NCBI GenBank assembly: GCA_031291675.1
Contig: JARLIO010000030.1
Span: 94,173-158,172, forward strand
Source: Azospirillaceae bacterium
Lineage (GTDB): Bacteria > Pseudomonadota > Alphaproteobacteria > Azospirillales > Azospirillaceae
DNA: 64,000 bases
Direction: 5' to 3'
In this document: positions 10,424-20,354 of the stretch, one piece after another
Numbering within the stretch: position 1 is the first letter of the stretch
Layout of the letters: each line of letters opens with the position of its first letter
Translations under genes and position numbers: made by a program
Notes under the pieces: generated by a model
Told to the model about the DNA's origin: nothing
The model's input: only the letters and a program-made list of their open reading frames with translations
Databases searched by the model: none

Positions 10424-10987
10424 ATGGCTGGTTCCGTCACGACGATCGAGGATGGCACGCCTTTCGTCACCCTGGGCATCGATCGCGAGGTCTTTGCCGT
10501 GCCGGTGGCCGCGGTGCTGGAAATCCTGGACATGCAATCGGTGTGTCGCATTCCTGATGCCCCAGCCTATCTGATCGGTCTGATCTCGGTCCGGGAACGT
10601 GGGGTTCCGGTGATCGATCTGAGGGTCCGGTTGGGCCTGCCGGCGGTGCCGGCCACCGGGCACACCCGGATCCTGGTGCTCGATATGCCTTTGGCCGAGC
10701 GGAAATTGACCCTGGGTCTGGTCGTCGACCGGGTGTTCGAGGTCACGCCGCTTGACAGCCGCTCGATCGAACCACCGCCGGATATCGGCATTCGTTGGCG
10801 TTCCGACTACATCGATGGCGTCGGGCGTCGCGGCGACAAGTTCGTCATTATTTTGAATCTGGCACGGTTGTTTTCGTCGAGCGATGTTCCGCTGGCTGGC
10901 ACCGGTGTCGACGGTGAGAAGGGTGCGGCACTGTTTTCGGCTGCCGCTGTTTCGAGCCGTACCACGGAGGCCGTGTCATGCGCGTGA
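10424..10987 (+). CDS. cheW: CheW-like coupling protein 2
   Basis: A second 187-residue CheW-domain protein: [45 protein letters not shown] and [12 protein letters not shown] match the fold. It has the same organisation as the preceding CheW but low sequence identity, so the pair is an old duplication. The C-terminal 35 residues extend past the domain. Its end overlaps the next receptor by 10 bases, implying coupled translation with that MCP and hence a likely dedicated partnership. Confidence 0.88.
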   Translation: MAGSVTTIEDGTPFVTLGIDREVFAVPVAAVLEILDMQSVCRIPDAPAYLIGLISVRERGVPVIDLRVRLGLPAVPATGHTRILVLDMPLAERKLTLGLVVDRVFEVTPLDSRSIEPPPDIGIRWRSDYIDGVGRRGDKFVIILNLARLFSSSDVPLAGTGVDGEKGAALFSAAAVSSRTTEAVSCA

Positions 10988-12975
10988 CGATCAAAGCCAA
11001 ACTGACGCTGGCCTTCGGTGTCATCATCCTGCTGTCCGGGCTGACCGCGGCACTGGGCATCGCCAATCTGGCGTCGCTGAATGGCGCGATGGGCGACATG
11101 GTCCAGGGCCCGGTTCAGCGCTCCGAGATGGCCCAGGAAATGTTCAGCGACCTGCTGACGGCGATCCGTGCCGAGAAGAACATGTTGCTGTCGGACACGC
11201 CCGAACAGCTGGCGCGCTATGACGGCGAGCTGCTGGCGGCGCGCCGGGCGCTGGAAACGCTGCACGACCAGTACCAACCGATGGCGACGGCCGAGGGCAA
11301 GGTAAAACTGGCCGCGTTTTTCGCCAGCTGGCAGGAGGCGATCGCGGCGCAGGAGCGGGAACGCGAGCTGCTGAAGCACGGCGACAATGCCACAGCCAAG
11401 GGGATCTCGCTGGGCGACGTTCGTCAGCATGTCAATGAGGCGCAAAAGCCGCTGCTGGAGATGGTCGCCTTGAACAAGACGATCGTCGGCCAGGCGATCA
11501 ATGACGCGAACGCGCAATACCGCAGCGCCCGCTGGCTGCTGATCGCCGCGGTCGCGGCGTCGCTGCTGATCGCGCTGGGCGCTGGAATCTGGATTCTGAC
11601 GACGATCAGCCGCGGGCTGCGCAAGGCGGTCACGCTGGCCGATGCTGTCGCCCTGGGTGACCTCGATCAACAGGTCGCGGTGACAACCAATGATGAAATC
11701 AAGGACATGGTCGACGCCCTCAACCGGATGACGACCAATCTACGGGCTACGGCGGCGATCGCCGATACCATCGCCGATGGCGATTTGTCGGTCGAGACCC
11801 GGCGTTTGTCCGATCGGGATACGCTGGGGATTTCGTTGGAGCGGATGACCGGCAATCTGCGGGAAACCGCGGCCGTCGCCAACGCGATCGCGAATGGTGA
11901 TCTGACCGTTGAGGCCCGGCGCCGCAGCGACAAGGACACGCTGGGCGTTGCCCTGGAACAGATGAGCCACAAGTTGCGGACGATCGTCGCCGATGCCATG
12001 GCGGCGGCGGACAATGTCTCTGCCGGCAGCCAGGAACTTTCGGCCAGCGCCCAGCAACTGTCGCAGGGTGCCACCGAACAGGCGTCGTCGACCGAGGAGG
12101 CCTCGGCCTCGATGGAGGAGATGGCCGCCAACATCAAGCAGAACGCCGACAACGCCGCCCAGACCGAGCGGATTTCGCGTCAGTCCTCGATCGATGCCCA
12201 GGCCAGTGGTGAGGCTGTCGTTCGGGCCGTCGATGCGATGCGAATCATCGCCGACAAGATCACGATCGTCCAGGAAATCGCCCGCCAGACCGACCTGCTG
12301 GCCCTGAATGCCGCGATCGAGGCGGCGCGGGCCGGGGAGCATGGCAAAGGCTTCGCGGTTGTCGCCTCCGAGGTGCGTAAGCTGGCGGAGCGCAGCCAGG
12401 TTGCGGCCGCCGAGATCGGCACGCTGTCGTCGCAAACGGTGGGCGTGGCGCAGGAAGCCGGGGCGATGCTGGTCAAGCTGGTCCCTGACATCAAGAAGAC
12501 GGCCTCGCTGATTGCCGAGATCAGCGCCGCCTGCCGGGAGCAGGATATCGGCGCCGATCAGATCAATCAGGCGATCCAGCAGCTTGACAAGGTGACCCAG
12601 CAGAACGCCAGCGCCTCGGAACAGATGTCGGCGACCTCGGAGGAGCTGGCGGCCCAGGCCGAGCAGTTGCAGGCCGGGATCTCTTATTTCCGGATCGATG
12701 CCGCGACGGTCGGACCGGACCGCGATGAGGGGCGGGCGCGCAAACCGGCGGCCGGGGTCGCGGCCGGACTAGCGGCCGGACTCGCGGCCGGACTCGCGAT
12801 TGTTCCGCGCCGCGGCGCCGTCGCGGCGACACCGTCGGCGGGCCGGCAAAAGCCCGCAGCCGCGCCCCGGGCGATCCCCGCCAAACGGGCGGCAGCCGCG
12901 ACGGGCAAGGGCTTCGCCCTGGACCTGCACGGCAATCCTGGTGATGACGGCGACGCCGATTTCGAAAGGTTTTAG
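10978..12975 (+). CDS. Methyl-accepting chemotaxis protein with three HAMP-like units
   Basis: A 665-residue inner-membrane chemoreceptor. TM1 is at about residues 10-32, a four-helix-type periplasmic domain of about 150 residues follows, TM2 is at about 186-210, then a canonical HAMP followed by two near-identical 39-residue HAMP-like units (codons from 11740 and 11857). The signalling domain is almost identical to that of the upstream receptor. After it comes an Ala/Gly-rich linker containing a [16 protein letters not shown] repeat. The protein ends in DFERF, which fits the CheR-tethering pentapeptide x-[FHWY]-x2-[FHWY]; cheR is the next gene. It overlaps cheW2 by 10 bases. Ligand unknown. 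Confidence 0.92.
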   Translation: MRVTIKAKLTLAFGVIILLSGLTAALGIANLASLNGAMGDMVQGPVQRSEMAQEMFSDLLTAIRAEKNMLLSDTPEQLARYDGELLAARRALETLHDQYQPMATAEGKVKLAAFFASWQEAIAAQERERELLKHGDNATAKGISLGDVRQHVNEAQKPLLEMVALNKTIVGQAINDANAQYRSARWLLIAAVAASLLIALGAGIWILTTISRGLRKAVTLADAVALGDLDQQVAVTTNDEIKDMVDALNRMTTNLRATAAIADTIADGDLSVETRRLSDRDTLGISLERMTGNLRETAAVANAIANGDLTVEARRRSDKDTLGVALEQMSHKLRTIVADAMAAADNVSAGSQELSASAQQLSQGATEQASSTEEASASMEEMAANIKQNADNAAQTERISRQSSIDAQASGEAVVRAVDAMRIIADKITIVQEIARQTDLLALNAAIEAARAGEHGKGFAVVASEVRKLAERSQVAAAEIGTLSSQTVGVAQEAGAMLVKLVPDIKKTASLIAEISAACREQDIGADQINQAIQQLDKVTQQNASASEQMSATSEELAAQAEQLQAGISYFRIDAATVGPDRDEGRARKPAAGVAAGLAAGLAAGLAIVPRRGAVAATPSAGRQKPAAAPRAIPAKRAAAATGKGFALDLHGNPGDDGDADFERF

Positions 12976-12978
12976 CCC

Positions 12979-13863
12979 GTGCCCGACGGATCGATGACAA
13001 GTGCGGCAATGCCGACGCTCAGCAGTGGTTTCGACCATCTTCGCCCGCGCGATTTCGACCGCCTGTCGAAATTCATCCATGGTTACTGTGGCATCAAATT
13101 GCCGCCGTCCAAGCGGACGATGCTCGAGGGCCGGCTGCGCCGTCGCTTGCGCGAAACCGGCCTGCCGGATCTTGCGACATATTGCAATTTCCTGTTCGAG
13201 AAGGGTGGCCTTGACGAGGAGTTGGTTCACCTCATCGATGTCGTGACCACCAACAAGACCGAGTTCTTTCGCGAGCCGAGCCATTTTCAGTTCCTGGCCC
13301 AGACGGCGGTGCCGCGTCTGCTGGCCGCGCGCCGGACCGGCAGCGTGCGTCCGCTCAAGCTGTGGAGCGCCGCGTGCTCCAACGGCGCCGAGCCCTACAC
13401 GCTGGCGATGGTGATGGCCGAGTTGGGGCTGCAACGGCCGGAGCTTCAGTCCACGATCATCGCGACCGATATCTGCACCGAGGTTCTGGAAGCCGCGATC
13501 CTGGGCATCTACCCGGCGGCAATGGCCGAGTCGATCCCGTTGGCGCTGCGCCAGCGCTATATGATGAAATCAAAGATTTCGGCTCGTGCGCAGGTGCGCG
13601 TCGTTCCGGGCCTGCGTAGACAGGTACAGTTCGGCCGTCTCAACTTGATGGATGAAGTCTATCCGGTTGGGCGGGATATCGACGTCATCTTTTGCCGTAA
13701 CATCCTGATTTATTTTGATCGGCCGACCCAGGAATTGGTGTTGCAGAATCTTTGCAATTGCCTCAATCCTGGGGGCTATCTGTTCCTCGGGCATTCCGAG
13801 TCTCTGGCGGATTTCGTTTTGCCCCTGGCCCCGGTTGGCAACACGATCTTTCGACGGCTTTGA
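12979..13863 (+). CDS. cheR: Chemotaxis protein methyltransferase CheR
   Basis: S-adenosylmethionine-dependent methylation of receptor glutamates during adaptation. The 294 residues have an N-terminal helical CheR_N domain (about 18-75) and a methyltransferase domain with the SAM-binding motif LWSAACSNGAEPYTLAM. It also has the conserved TTNKTEFFREPSHF, DIDVIFCRNILIYFD and GGYLFLGHSESL blocks. The start is GTG 12979, 3 bases after the MCP stop; an ATG at 12994 is an alternative. The C-terminal tail of the upstream receptor matches the peptide that CheR beta-subdomains bind. Confidence 0.93.
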   Translation: MPDGSMTSAAMPTLSSGFDHLRPRDFDRLSKFIHGYCGIKLPPSKRTMLEGRLRRRLRETGLPDLATYCNFLFEKGGLDEELVHLIDVVTTNKTEFFREPSHFQFLAQTAVPRLLAARRTGSVRPLKLWSAACSNGAEPYTLAMVMAELGLQRPELQSTIIATDICTEVLEAAILGIYPAAMAESIPLALRQRYMMKSKISARAQVRVVPGLRRQVQFGRLNLMDEVYPVGRDIDVIFCRNILIYFDRPTQELVLQNLCNCLNPGGYLFLGHSESLADFVLPLAPVGNTIFRRL

Positions 13864-13887
13864 GCTTGCGGCGGTATTGGGATTATT

Positions 13888-14988
13888 ATGGTGGAAAAAA
13901 TCCAAGTCCTGATCGTCGATGATTCCGCGTCGGTTCGTCAGACGATGTCGGACATTCTGGGGGCGGATCCGGAGATCACGGTGATGGGGACGGCGTCGGA
14001 CCCGTTCGTGGCCGCGCGCCGCATCCAGAAACAGATTCCCGACGTCATTACCCTTGATGTTGAAATGCCGCGGATGGACGGCATCACCTTCCTGCGCAAG
14101 CTGATGGCGCAAAAGCCGATCCCTGTCGTGATCTGTTCGTCCCTGACCGAGGCCGGCAGCGAAACCCTGATGCAGGCGCTGGAAAGTGGCGCCGTCGACG
14201 TCATCGTCAAGCCAAGGATCGATTGTGCCCAGTTCCTGATGGAATCCAAGGTTCAGATTTGTGACACCGTCAAGGCGGCGGCGCGGGCGCGGCTGTCGCG
14301 TCGCCCGATCATGAAGGTGGACAGCGGACGGCACGGTTTGTCCACCGGGCCAGCCCTGAAACTGAGTGCCGATGCGATGCTGCCGCGACCGACCGGCGCC
14401 GCGGCCATGGCCCGGACCACCGAAACCGTGATCTGCGTCGGCGCCTCGACCGGCGGTACCGAGTCGCTGCGCGTGGTCCTGGAAGCGCTGCCGCCCGATT
14501 GTCCCGGCATCGTCATCGTGCAGCACATGCCCGAGAAATTCACCGAGGCCTTCGCGCGCCGGCTCGACGGCTTGTGCCAGGTCAGCGTCAAGGAGGCGGC
14601 CGATGGTGACACCGTGTTGCGCGGTCATGTCCTGATTGCCCCGGGCAACAAGCATACTTTGCTGCAACGAAGTGGCGCCCGCTACTATGTTTCGGTCAAG
14701 GACGGCCCGCTGGTGACCCGCCATCGCCCCTCGGTTGACGTGTTGTTCCGCTCGGCCGCGCAATATGCCGGGGCCAATGCCGTCGGGATCATCATGACCG
14801 GGATGGGAGACGATGGCGCCAACGGCCTGTTCGAGATGAAACAGGCCGGGGCGTTCACCATCGCCCAGGACGAAACCTCCTGCGTCGTGTTCGGGATGCC
14901 CAAGGAGGCGATTGCCCGCGGCGCGGTTGACAAGGTGGTGTCGCTCGACGCCCTTTCCGCCGAAATTATCCGGGCCGGGCGTCGATGA
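13888..14988 (+). CDS. cheB: Protein-glutamate methylesterase CheB
   Basis: Demethylates and deamidates receptors when phosphorylated by CheA, closing the adaptation loop with CheR. The 366 residues consist of an N-terminal receiver ([12 protein letters not shown], phospho-acceptor D57 in [13 protein letters not shown]), a linker at about 130-180, and the esterase domain. The catalytic triad motifs are visible: Ser in GASTGGTES, His in [11 protein letters not shown], Asp in [13 protein letters not shown]. It overlaps cheD by 4 bases. Confidence 0.94.
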   Translation: MVEKIQVLIVDDSASVRQTMSDILGADPEITVMGTASDPFVAARRIQKQIPDVITLDVEMPRMDGITFLRKLMAQKPIPVVICSSLTEAGSETLMQALESGAVDVIVKPRIDCAQFLMESKVQICDTVKAAARARLSRRPIMKVDSGRHGLSTGPALKLSADAMLPRPTGAAAMARTTETVICVGASTGGTESLRVVLEALPPDCPGIVIVQHMPEKFTEAFARRLDGLCQVSVKEAADGDTVLRGHVLIAPGNKHTLLQRSGARYYVSVKDGPLVTRHRPSVDVLFRSAAQYAGANAVGIIMTGMGDDGANGLFEMKQAGAFTIAQDETSCVVFGMPKEAIARGAVDKVVSLDALSAEIIRAGRR

Positions 14989-15485
14989 CGGATGTGTCCG
15001 TCCCGCCCTCGTTGCCACGGATCTTCTTGAGGCCGGAATCCATCTTTTGTTCGTCGACGCCGACGGTCGTCACGACGGTCCTCGGGTCCTGCGTCTCGAT
15101 CTGCCTTTGGGACCGGGTGCTGCGCGTCGGCGGGATCAATCATTTCCTGTTGCCGCAAACGCTCCAGGAGGGCAGTCCGTTGCGCTATGGCGAGAGCTCG
15201 TGCGATCAACTGGTGCGGGACATGGTCGCGCTGGGATGCCGGGTCGACAGTTTGGAAGCCAAAGTGTTCGGTGGCGCTGCCGTGCTGTTCGGCCTGACCC
15301 CGGAGACCAGCGTCGGCACTCGCAATGTCGAGATCGCGTTGGCGCGCCTGCAATTTCACCGGATCCCGGTCCGGGCCCGTCGCACCGGCGGCGAGCGGGG
15401 CTTGTGGGTTCAACTGATCACCGACAGCTTTGACGTGCTGGTCCGCCCGGTCCAGACCCAGGTTCAGCCCCCTGCAATCTTGTAG
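14985..15485 (+). CDS. cheD: Chemoreceptor glutamine deamidase CheD
   Basis: A 166-residue CheD that converts receptor glutamines to glutamates and in some species interacts with CheC/CheY. The catalytic Cys is in [14 protein letters not shown] and the His in [21 protein letters not shown] and VGTRNVE are further family motifs. ATGA overlap with cheB makes it the last gene of the operon. No CheC or CheX is seen in the window; dephosphorylation is more likely the job of the CheZ encoded at 36.4 kb. Confidence 0.92.
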   Translation: MTDVSVPPSLPRIFLRPESIFCSSTPTVVTTVLGSCVSICLWDRVLRVGGINHFLLPQTLQEGSPLRYGESSCDQLVRDMVALGCRVDSLEAKVFGGAAVLFGLTPETSVGTRNVEIALARLQFHRIPVRARRTGGERGLWVQLITDSFDVLVRPVQTQVQPPAIL

Positions 15486-15587
15486 AGACGTGCCGTTGAG
15501 GCCCGTCTTCGGGGGGGGGCGGGGCGAGATCCCCGATCATGGGTGTCGCAACCCACCCGTCCGCGAGTTCGGACCAGACCAGCGAGA

Positions 15588-15728
15588 GAACACGGATTTC
15601 ACGGATCGGACACGGATTTCACGGATTCCCCCGAGACGCCCCGCATTCCATGCCCCCCTGTCCCTTTGCGAGAGGCGCTTCCCCCGGTCCGTTGGTCAGC
15701 ACGCCAAAAAACCGTGAAATCCGCGTTC
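15588..15728. repeat. Intergenic repeat with CACGGATTTCACGG units and inverted arms
   Basis: CACGGATTTCACGGAT occurs twice in tandem (15591-15606 and 15611-15626, period 20). The stretch is bounded by inverted arms: gaacacggatttcacgg at 15588-15604 and ccgtgaaatccgcgttc at 15712-15728, complementary except for one base. Similar cacggatttcacgg repeats are known in many unrelated genomes. The open frames crossing it look non-coding. The rest of the 15486-15942 gap shows a G-run at about 15509 and no gene. Confidence 0.7.
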
Positions 15729-15942
15729 TTTGGGTTGGGCGGCATGACCGGGGCACCGGCGGACAACAAGGCCCGCCGGCCCTCCCTTGAGCGACAGGGT
15801 CGTCCTTCAGGAACGCGCGATGGCTCGATTCATCGTCGGGTGCTATTCAACATCGTGCCAACCGATCGTATATCAGGGAGCCCGGCGCAATAACGGGTGG
15901 GCACCGCCGGTTGTCGGAAACAGGGAACGGGAGATCAGGATC

Positions 15943-16476
15943 ATGGCGCAAGCGACCCTGGGCGGGGGCTGTTTCTGGTGTCTCGAGGCGGTTTATCAGG
16001 GGATTGTCGGCGTCACCGCGGTGAAGTCCGGTTATGCCGGCGGCACACTGGCCCATCCGAGCTATGAGCAGGTTTGCGGAAAAAAGACCGGCCACGCCGA
16101 GGTCGTGCAAGTCACTTTTGATCCCTCGCTGATCAGCTTTGCCGATCTGCTGCGGATCTTTTTCACGATCCATGATCCGACGACCCGGGATCGTCAGGGC
16201 GCCGATGTCGGTCCGCAATACCGGTCGATCATTCTGACCCATGATGACGCCCAGCGCGAAACCGCACAGGCGGTGATGGCGGAGATCAGCACGGCGCGCC
16301 TCTGGCCCGACCCGCTGGTGACCGAAATCGAGCCGCTGACGGTCTTCTGGCCGGCCGAGGCCGAGCATGACGACTATTTCAACCGCAACCCCTGGAGCGG
16401 CTATTGCCGGGCCGTGATTGCCCCGAAAGTGTTGAAGTTCCGCAAGCAATTCGCCGATCGGCTCAAGCCGGCCTGA
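15943..16476 (+). CDS. msrA: Peptide-methionine (S)-S-oxide reductase
   Basis: Reduces the S-epimer of methionine sulfoxide in proteins and free methionine, a cytoplasmic oxidative-repair function. The 177 residues begin just before the catalytic GGCFWC motif (Cys at residue 10), followed by GVTAVKSGYAGG, HAEVVQVTFDP, the QGADVGPQYRSII block and a C-terminal NPWSGYCRAVIAPK with the likely resolving Cys. ATG 15943 is chosen because family members start about nine residues before the catalytic Cys and a purine-rich site precedes it; the longer upstream frame is not conserved-looking. It is monocistronic. Confidence 0.93.
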   Translation: MAQATLGGGCFWCLEAVYQGIVGVTAVKSGYAGGTLAHPSYEQVCGKKTGHAEVVQVTFDPSLISFADLLRIFFTIHDPTTRDRQGADVGPQYRSIILTHDDAQRETAQAVMAEISTARLWPDPLVTEIEPLTVFWPAEAEHDDYFNRNPWSGYCRAVIAPKVLKFRKQFADRLKPA

Positions 16477-16661
16477 AGCGCCTTCATCCGGGGATCCTTT
16501 CCTGCCACCACCTTGTATTGTGCGTGGCGGAAGCATAGGCAACAAGGATTGGCCAGCGCCTGGACCCGGTCCTGCGCGCCGTGCAATCCTGAGCGTGTCG
16601 GGACGAAGGGCGTTCCGGCTTATCGACCACGCCTCGGGCTGGTCGAACAAAGGGCTGAACC

Positions 16662-17099
16662 ATGGTGGAGTCAAATCTTTACGAGCGTGATTTCTTCGCC
16701 TGGGCCAATCAGCAGGCGGCCTTGCTGCGCTCTGGAAACCTGTCACAAGCCGATATCCGGAATATTGCCGAGGAAATCGAAAGCATGGGCCGGACCGAGA
16801 AGCGCGAACTCGTGAGCCGTTTGACGGTTCTGCTCATGCACCTGCTGAAATGGCAATTCCAGCCAGAGCGGCGCGGCCGAAGCTGGCTGTCGACGATCAC
16901 CATTCAGCGCCATGCGCTCGCCGACCACCTCGCCGACAATCCGAGCCTCAAATCGACGCTCGATCAGGCGCTGGTGCGCGCGTATGAGGATGGGCGTCTT
17001 GGCGCAATCGGTGAGACGGATCTTCCAGAATCCCTCTTCCCGGCGGAATGCCCGTGGTCGTTCGAGAAAATCACGAATACCGGTTTTTGGCCCGAATAA
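16662..17099 (+). CDS. DUF29 family protein
   Basis: A 145-residue protein of the DUF29 family: N-terminal YERDFFAWANQQAALLRSG, central NIAEEIESMGRTEKRELVSRLTVLLMHLLKWQFQPERRGRSW, and C-terminal DLPESLFPAECPWSFEKI are the recurring blocks. The function is unknown; the family is common in cyanobacteria and alphaproteobacteria, often in multiple copies, and is thought to be cytoplasmic. It has no operon partner. The start is the ATG at 16662. Confidence 0.88.
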   Translation: MVESNLYERDFFAWANQQAALLRSGNLSQADIRNIAEEIESMGRTEKRELVSRLTVLLMHLLKWQFQPERRGRSWLSTITIQRHALADHLADNPSLKSTLDQALVRAYEDGRLGAIGETDLPESLFPAECPWSFEKITNTGFWPE

Positions 17100-17333
17100 G
17101 GATCTGGAACGCGACAACGGAGCGCGATCCGCCCGCACGGCGGGCCCCGTCCTGAACAGGGCTATGATCCTGGCTTGCCTTCCGGTTCTTCGTGAGTATA
17201 ATACCACAATCACTAAGTTACTATTTTGAGACAGTAATATAAAGGTAATTATTGTGGAATGCAGAGTCGTGGTGCTGTCAACGAATGTTCACGTTCGTCC
17301 AGGCCGATTCATCGAAGAGTTTGAGTATCCGCG

Positions 17334-17915
17334 ATGACCGGGCGGGGGCTGCCTTTGAGGGCGTGGTTCGCCTGTGTTGGACGCTTTTGGCGCGCCACCG
17401 GGGCGGTATCGATCCTCGAGTTTAGCCTGATCGGGGTCCCGTTCCTGATGCTGCTGCTGGGTGTCGTTGAAATGAGCTATATGCTGAAGACACAGGCAGA
17501 TCTGGATTATGCGACGCAGACTGCGGCGCGGCAGATTATGACCGGGACGGTCCAAGCCAATTCGCCCACAGTCACCCCGGCTCAGTTCGCTACTCAATAT
17601 ATTTGCCCGAATCTTCCGTCAACCTTTACCTGTGGAAATGTGATTGTTGTGATGTCGACGATCGTCAACGCGACGGGCAAAGATTTTTCATCCCTTATCA
17701 ATGCGAGCCATTCCGGCGTGACGAACAATTCAAATTCGACAACGATCTGTCTAGGAACAAGCACGGCGTATGTTTTCATTCAAGTATACTATAAGATACA
17801 GGGAACAATTTTTGCGTTTACTGGGATTGCTGATCTAACATTGGGTTCATCTCTGGCGTTCAGGAACGAGCCATTTCATTCTACGAAGTATTCACCGCCA
17901 AGCGTGTGCTCATGA
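17334..17915 (+). CDS. TadE-like pseudopilin
   Basis: A 193-residue TadE/TadG-family protein. The positively charged N-terminus is followed by GAVSILEFSLIGVPFLMLLLGVVEMSYML (about residues 23-51), a typical TadE transmembrane helix with Glu at +5 in the pseudopilin manner. The extracytoplasmic part has several Cys that could form disulfides. Members are minor components of Flp/Tad secretion-pilus systems. It overlaps the next gene by 4 bases. The AT-rich 230 bases upstream (for example gagtataataccac) probably contain the promoter. Lower GC and unusual codon use compared with the che genes hint at separate ancestry. Confidence 0.82.
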   Translation: MTGRGLPLRAWFACVGRFWRATGAVSILEFSLIGVPFLMLLLGVVEMSYMLKTQADLDYATQTAARQIMTGTVQANSPTVTPAQFATQYICPNLPSTFTCGNVIVVMSTIVNATGKDFSSLINASHSGVTNNSNSTTICLGTSTAYVFIQVYYKIQGTIFAFTGIADLTLGSSLAFRNEPFHSTKYSPPSVCS

Positions 17916-18643
17916 TTATGCTGTTTTCCCCTCGCTTTCGCCGCTTGATTCGCGACAGAAACGGCAATGTCTCCATCGAGGTCGCATTCGTCTTTCCAAT
18001 TCTGGTTCTGATGCTGGGCGGCGTGTATCAGCTTTGGCAGGCGCTCAACACAAGCCGACAGGTGCAAATCGTGGCCGACTCGATTGGCCAGATGTTGAGC
18101 CAGAATCTGACCAATACACTCGCGTCGAACGATCTCCTCTTCGCCGCTCGGGCGACGCCGGTGCTGTTTCCCCGGGTGCTGGCCGACACGGCCAGCAAGA
18201 CGGGGACGGATCCCTGGATGCAGGGAATCAAATTGACGATCAGCAGTGTCGTATTTTCGCAGAGCGTGACACCGACCAAAGCCAATCCATCCCCGCCCTA
18301 CGACATCGCCCAGGTTGTGTGGAGTTTCGGCTCCGTCCCGCGTCCCTGCGCCACAGCCCCGGTTACAACGGTTGGCGGGGCGGTGATCAAGAAAGTCAGC
18401 GATACCGCGACGCCATCGTCGACTACTCTCCCTACGGACGTGTATCAGGCCGGTTCGGCGATCGTAACCGATGTCGAATACGAATTTAAACCATCGCTTT
18501 GGGGCAATGTCTTGCCTTTGGATATCACATTCAAAAGGTCAAGTTATTTTCAGCCGCGCTACCTTGTCTCGACGGACTGGATGCGTTATTCGCCCGACAC
18601 AAGCGACGCCTATACCAAAGTCTGCACGCAAGGCGGATTCTGA
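17912..18643 (+). CDS. Second TadE/TadG-like pseudopilin
   Basis: A 243-residue protein with the same plan: short basic tail, then NGNVSIEVAFVFPILVLMLGGVYQLW as the signal/transmembrane helix, then a large exported domain ending in a Cys-containing tail. The start ATG 17912 overlaps the previous stop (ATGA), which makes the two genes translationally coupled; an in-frame GTG at 17906 is possible. The exact partner role (TadE versus TadF) cannot be told. Confidence 0.8.
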   Translation: MIMLFSPRFRRLIRDRNGNVSIEVAFVFPILVLMLGGVYQLWQALNTSRQVQIVADSIGQMLSQNLTNTLASNDLLFAARATPVLFPRVLADTASKTGTDPWMQGIKLTISSVVFSQSVTPTKANPSPPYDIAQVVWSFGSVPRPCATAPVTTVGGAVIKKVSDTATPSSTTLPTDVYQAGSAIVTDVEYEFKPSLWGNVLPLDITFKRSSYFQPRYLVSTDWMRYSPDTSDAYTKVCTQGGF

Positions 18644-18647
18644 TCCC

Positions 18648-20078
18648 ATGATGAAACGACATTGCCGCTTTGGTCGTCTGCGTTTCTTCGCTCAGGATCG
18701 GTCCGGTGCCGTTGTGCTGATCGTGGCTCTTTTGCTGCTTCCGCTGATGGGCTGCATCGGTCTTGCCCTCGATTATGAGAATGCGATGGTCTACAAGGGC
18801 AAACTTGATCGCGCGGCCGATGCTGCGGCGCTTCAGACCCTGGTGACGGCACAATCTTACGTTCTTGCCAATCAGAATCAGCCGTTCTCCCAGGCCACAC
18901 AAACCGCAACAGACGCCGGCAAAGCCGCGTTCAACGCCAATGCCGGGTCGCTCCTCCCGGCGGTGCAGGGCGCACCCACGATCGCACTCACGATGACCGG
19001 CCAGACACTGACGACGCTGTCGATGACGGCGACAGCGAGCTATTGGGCTCAGATGCCGACCACTCTCGGGCGGCTGTTCCATGTCAATTTGTTCAACCTG
19101 TCCGGTTCCGCGTCGTCGTCGATGAACATGGCCACCTATGTCAACTATTATGTCCTGGTCGATGTTTCGGGGTCGATGGGCCTGCCGATTTCGGCGGACG
19201 GTCAAAGCCGGCTCGCTGCGATCAATCCTGACGATTTAAGTTCGTACCCGAGCGGCTGCGTGTTTGCCTGCCATTTTAGTGGCAACTCGGGTTATAGCCT
19301 GTCGCGAACCAATAAGGGCAAGACCGCGATCAGCGGTGTTTGCCCGGCACCGGATGCCTTGGCAGCGCCGAGCCAATGGAAGTGCATCCAGTTGCGCCTC
19401 GACGCCGTTGCAAGTGCCCTGAAGAATTTCATGACGAGCGCCATCGCGGTCAACAATGCGGCTGGCCACGACCAGATTGGCGTCGGTCTGTTTCCCTTCA
19501 TCGTGCATATGCAGAATTATCAGGCGATTACGACGGATCTTGTGAGCGCGCAAACTGCCGCTGACGGGATTCCAAATCTCCTCGACACCGGAGTTGGGAG
19601 TGGGGCGCTGGGCTCGGGCGGGACGCATTTCGACAATGCCTTCAGTGAGCTCAGCAAAATCATCCCGAACGATCCAGCAACCGGTAAAATCGGAACGGGT
19701 CTCAGTGCCCAGACGCCGGTTCCGATCGTATTTTTTATTACCGATGGCGCACAGGACAATCAAACCCAGAACAACGGCAGTTGGTCTGGAAGCAATCATG
19801 CCACAACAATATCCGCCTCGACCTGCAAAATACTAAGTAATAGAAATATTACCCTCTACATTCTCTATATTCCCTATGCGACGATCCAGAATCCGAACAG
19901 CAGCTTTGCTGGCAACGAGGATGGCTATGCGAATGATAACATCAAAAATATTTACGGTGCCCTTCAGTCCTGTGCCAGCCCCGGTGACTTGTTTTCAGCC
20001 GACAGCTCGACGGATGTCAATGCCAAGATCCAGGCGATGTTTGCGCAGTCGCTGCAATCGATTCGCCTGGTGCAATGA
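18648..20078 (+). CDS. TadG-like protein with von Willebrand factor A domain
   Basis: About 476 residues. The N-terminal TadG-type helix is DRSGAVVLIVALLLLPLMGCIGLALDY, followed by the conserved KLDRAADAAALQ segment. The VWA domain begins at about residue 170, with an intact metal-ion-dependent adhesion motif DVSGSMG (Asp about 172) and later FFITDGAQDNQ. TadG VWA proteins are thought to anchor or stabilise Flp pili and to bind surfaces. ATG 18648, 4 bases after the previous stop, is chosen over a longer frame that overlaps the upstream gene. No TadA, TadB, TadC, RcpA or prepilin gene is present nearby. Confidence 0.85.
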   Translation: MMKRHCRFGRLRFFAQDRSGAVVLIVALLLLPLMGCIGLALDYENAMVYKGKLDRAADAAALQTLVTAQSYVLANQNQPFSQATQTATDAGKAAFNANAGSLLPAVQGAPTIALTMTGQTLTTLSMTATASYWAQMPTTLGRLFHVNLFNLSGSASSSMNMATYVNYYVLVDVSGSMGLPISADGQSRLAAINPDDLSSYPSGCVFACHFSGNSGYSLSRTNKGKTAISGVCPAPDALAAPSQWKCIQLRLDAVASALKNFMTSAIAVNNAAGHDQIGVGLFPFIVHMQNYQAITTDLVSAQTAADGIPNLLDTGVGSGALGSGGTHFDNAFSELSKIIPNDPATGKIGTGLSAQTPVPIVFFITDGAQDNQTQNNGSWSGSNHATTISASTCKILSNRNITLYILYIPYATIQNPNSSFAGNEDGYANDNIKNIYGALQSCASPGDLFSADSSTDVNAKIQAMFAQSLQSIRLVQ

Positions 20079-20125
20079 GAGATCCGGGGGATCCAGGTCT
20101 CACGTCGTGACACCGTGACGGGCTT

Positions 20126-20156
20126 GGCCTGCCTGTTCAGCTCCGGTGCGCAGGCC
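20126..20156 (+). terminator. Possible stem-loop after the Tad-like genes
   Basis: Arms GGCCTGC and GCAGGCC with a 17-nt loop, followed by GTTTC, about 48 bases after the TadG-like stop. The stem is sound but the T-run is short, so this is a tentative terminator. Confidence 0.3.
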
Positions 20157-20354
20157 GTTTCGGCAGTGACAGAAGACGAATGTTCCAATCAATAGCCCGA
20201 TCATCAGACATCCCGGGGGCGTGCTCCGGATCAGGGGCGCGTGAGGCAAATCAATGCCGGTCCTTCGGATCGGCGCTAGCCTGACCCTGTTCGTTTCTGT
20301 TCCGCCGGTTGCTGAGCCTCCGACGGAGACCAGCCTCAGAACAGGGAGAGCAGC

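Noticed and set aside
13570..15018. Minus-strand frame of 482 residues opposite cheB
   Set aside because: Antisense shadow of cheR/cheB; composition is not protein-like.
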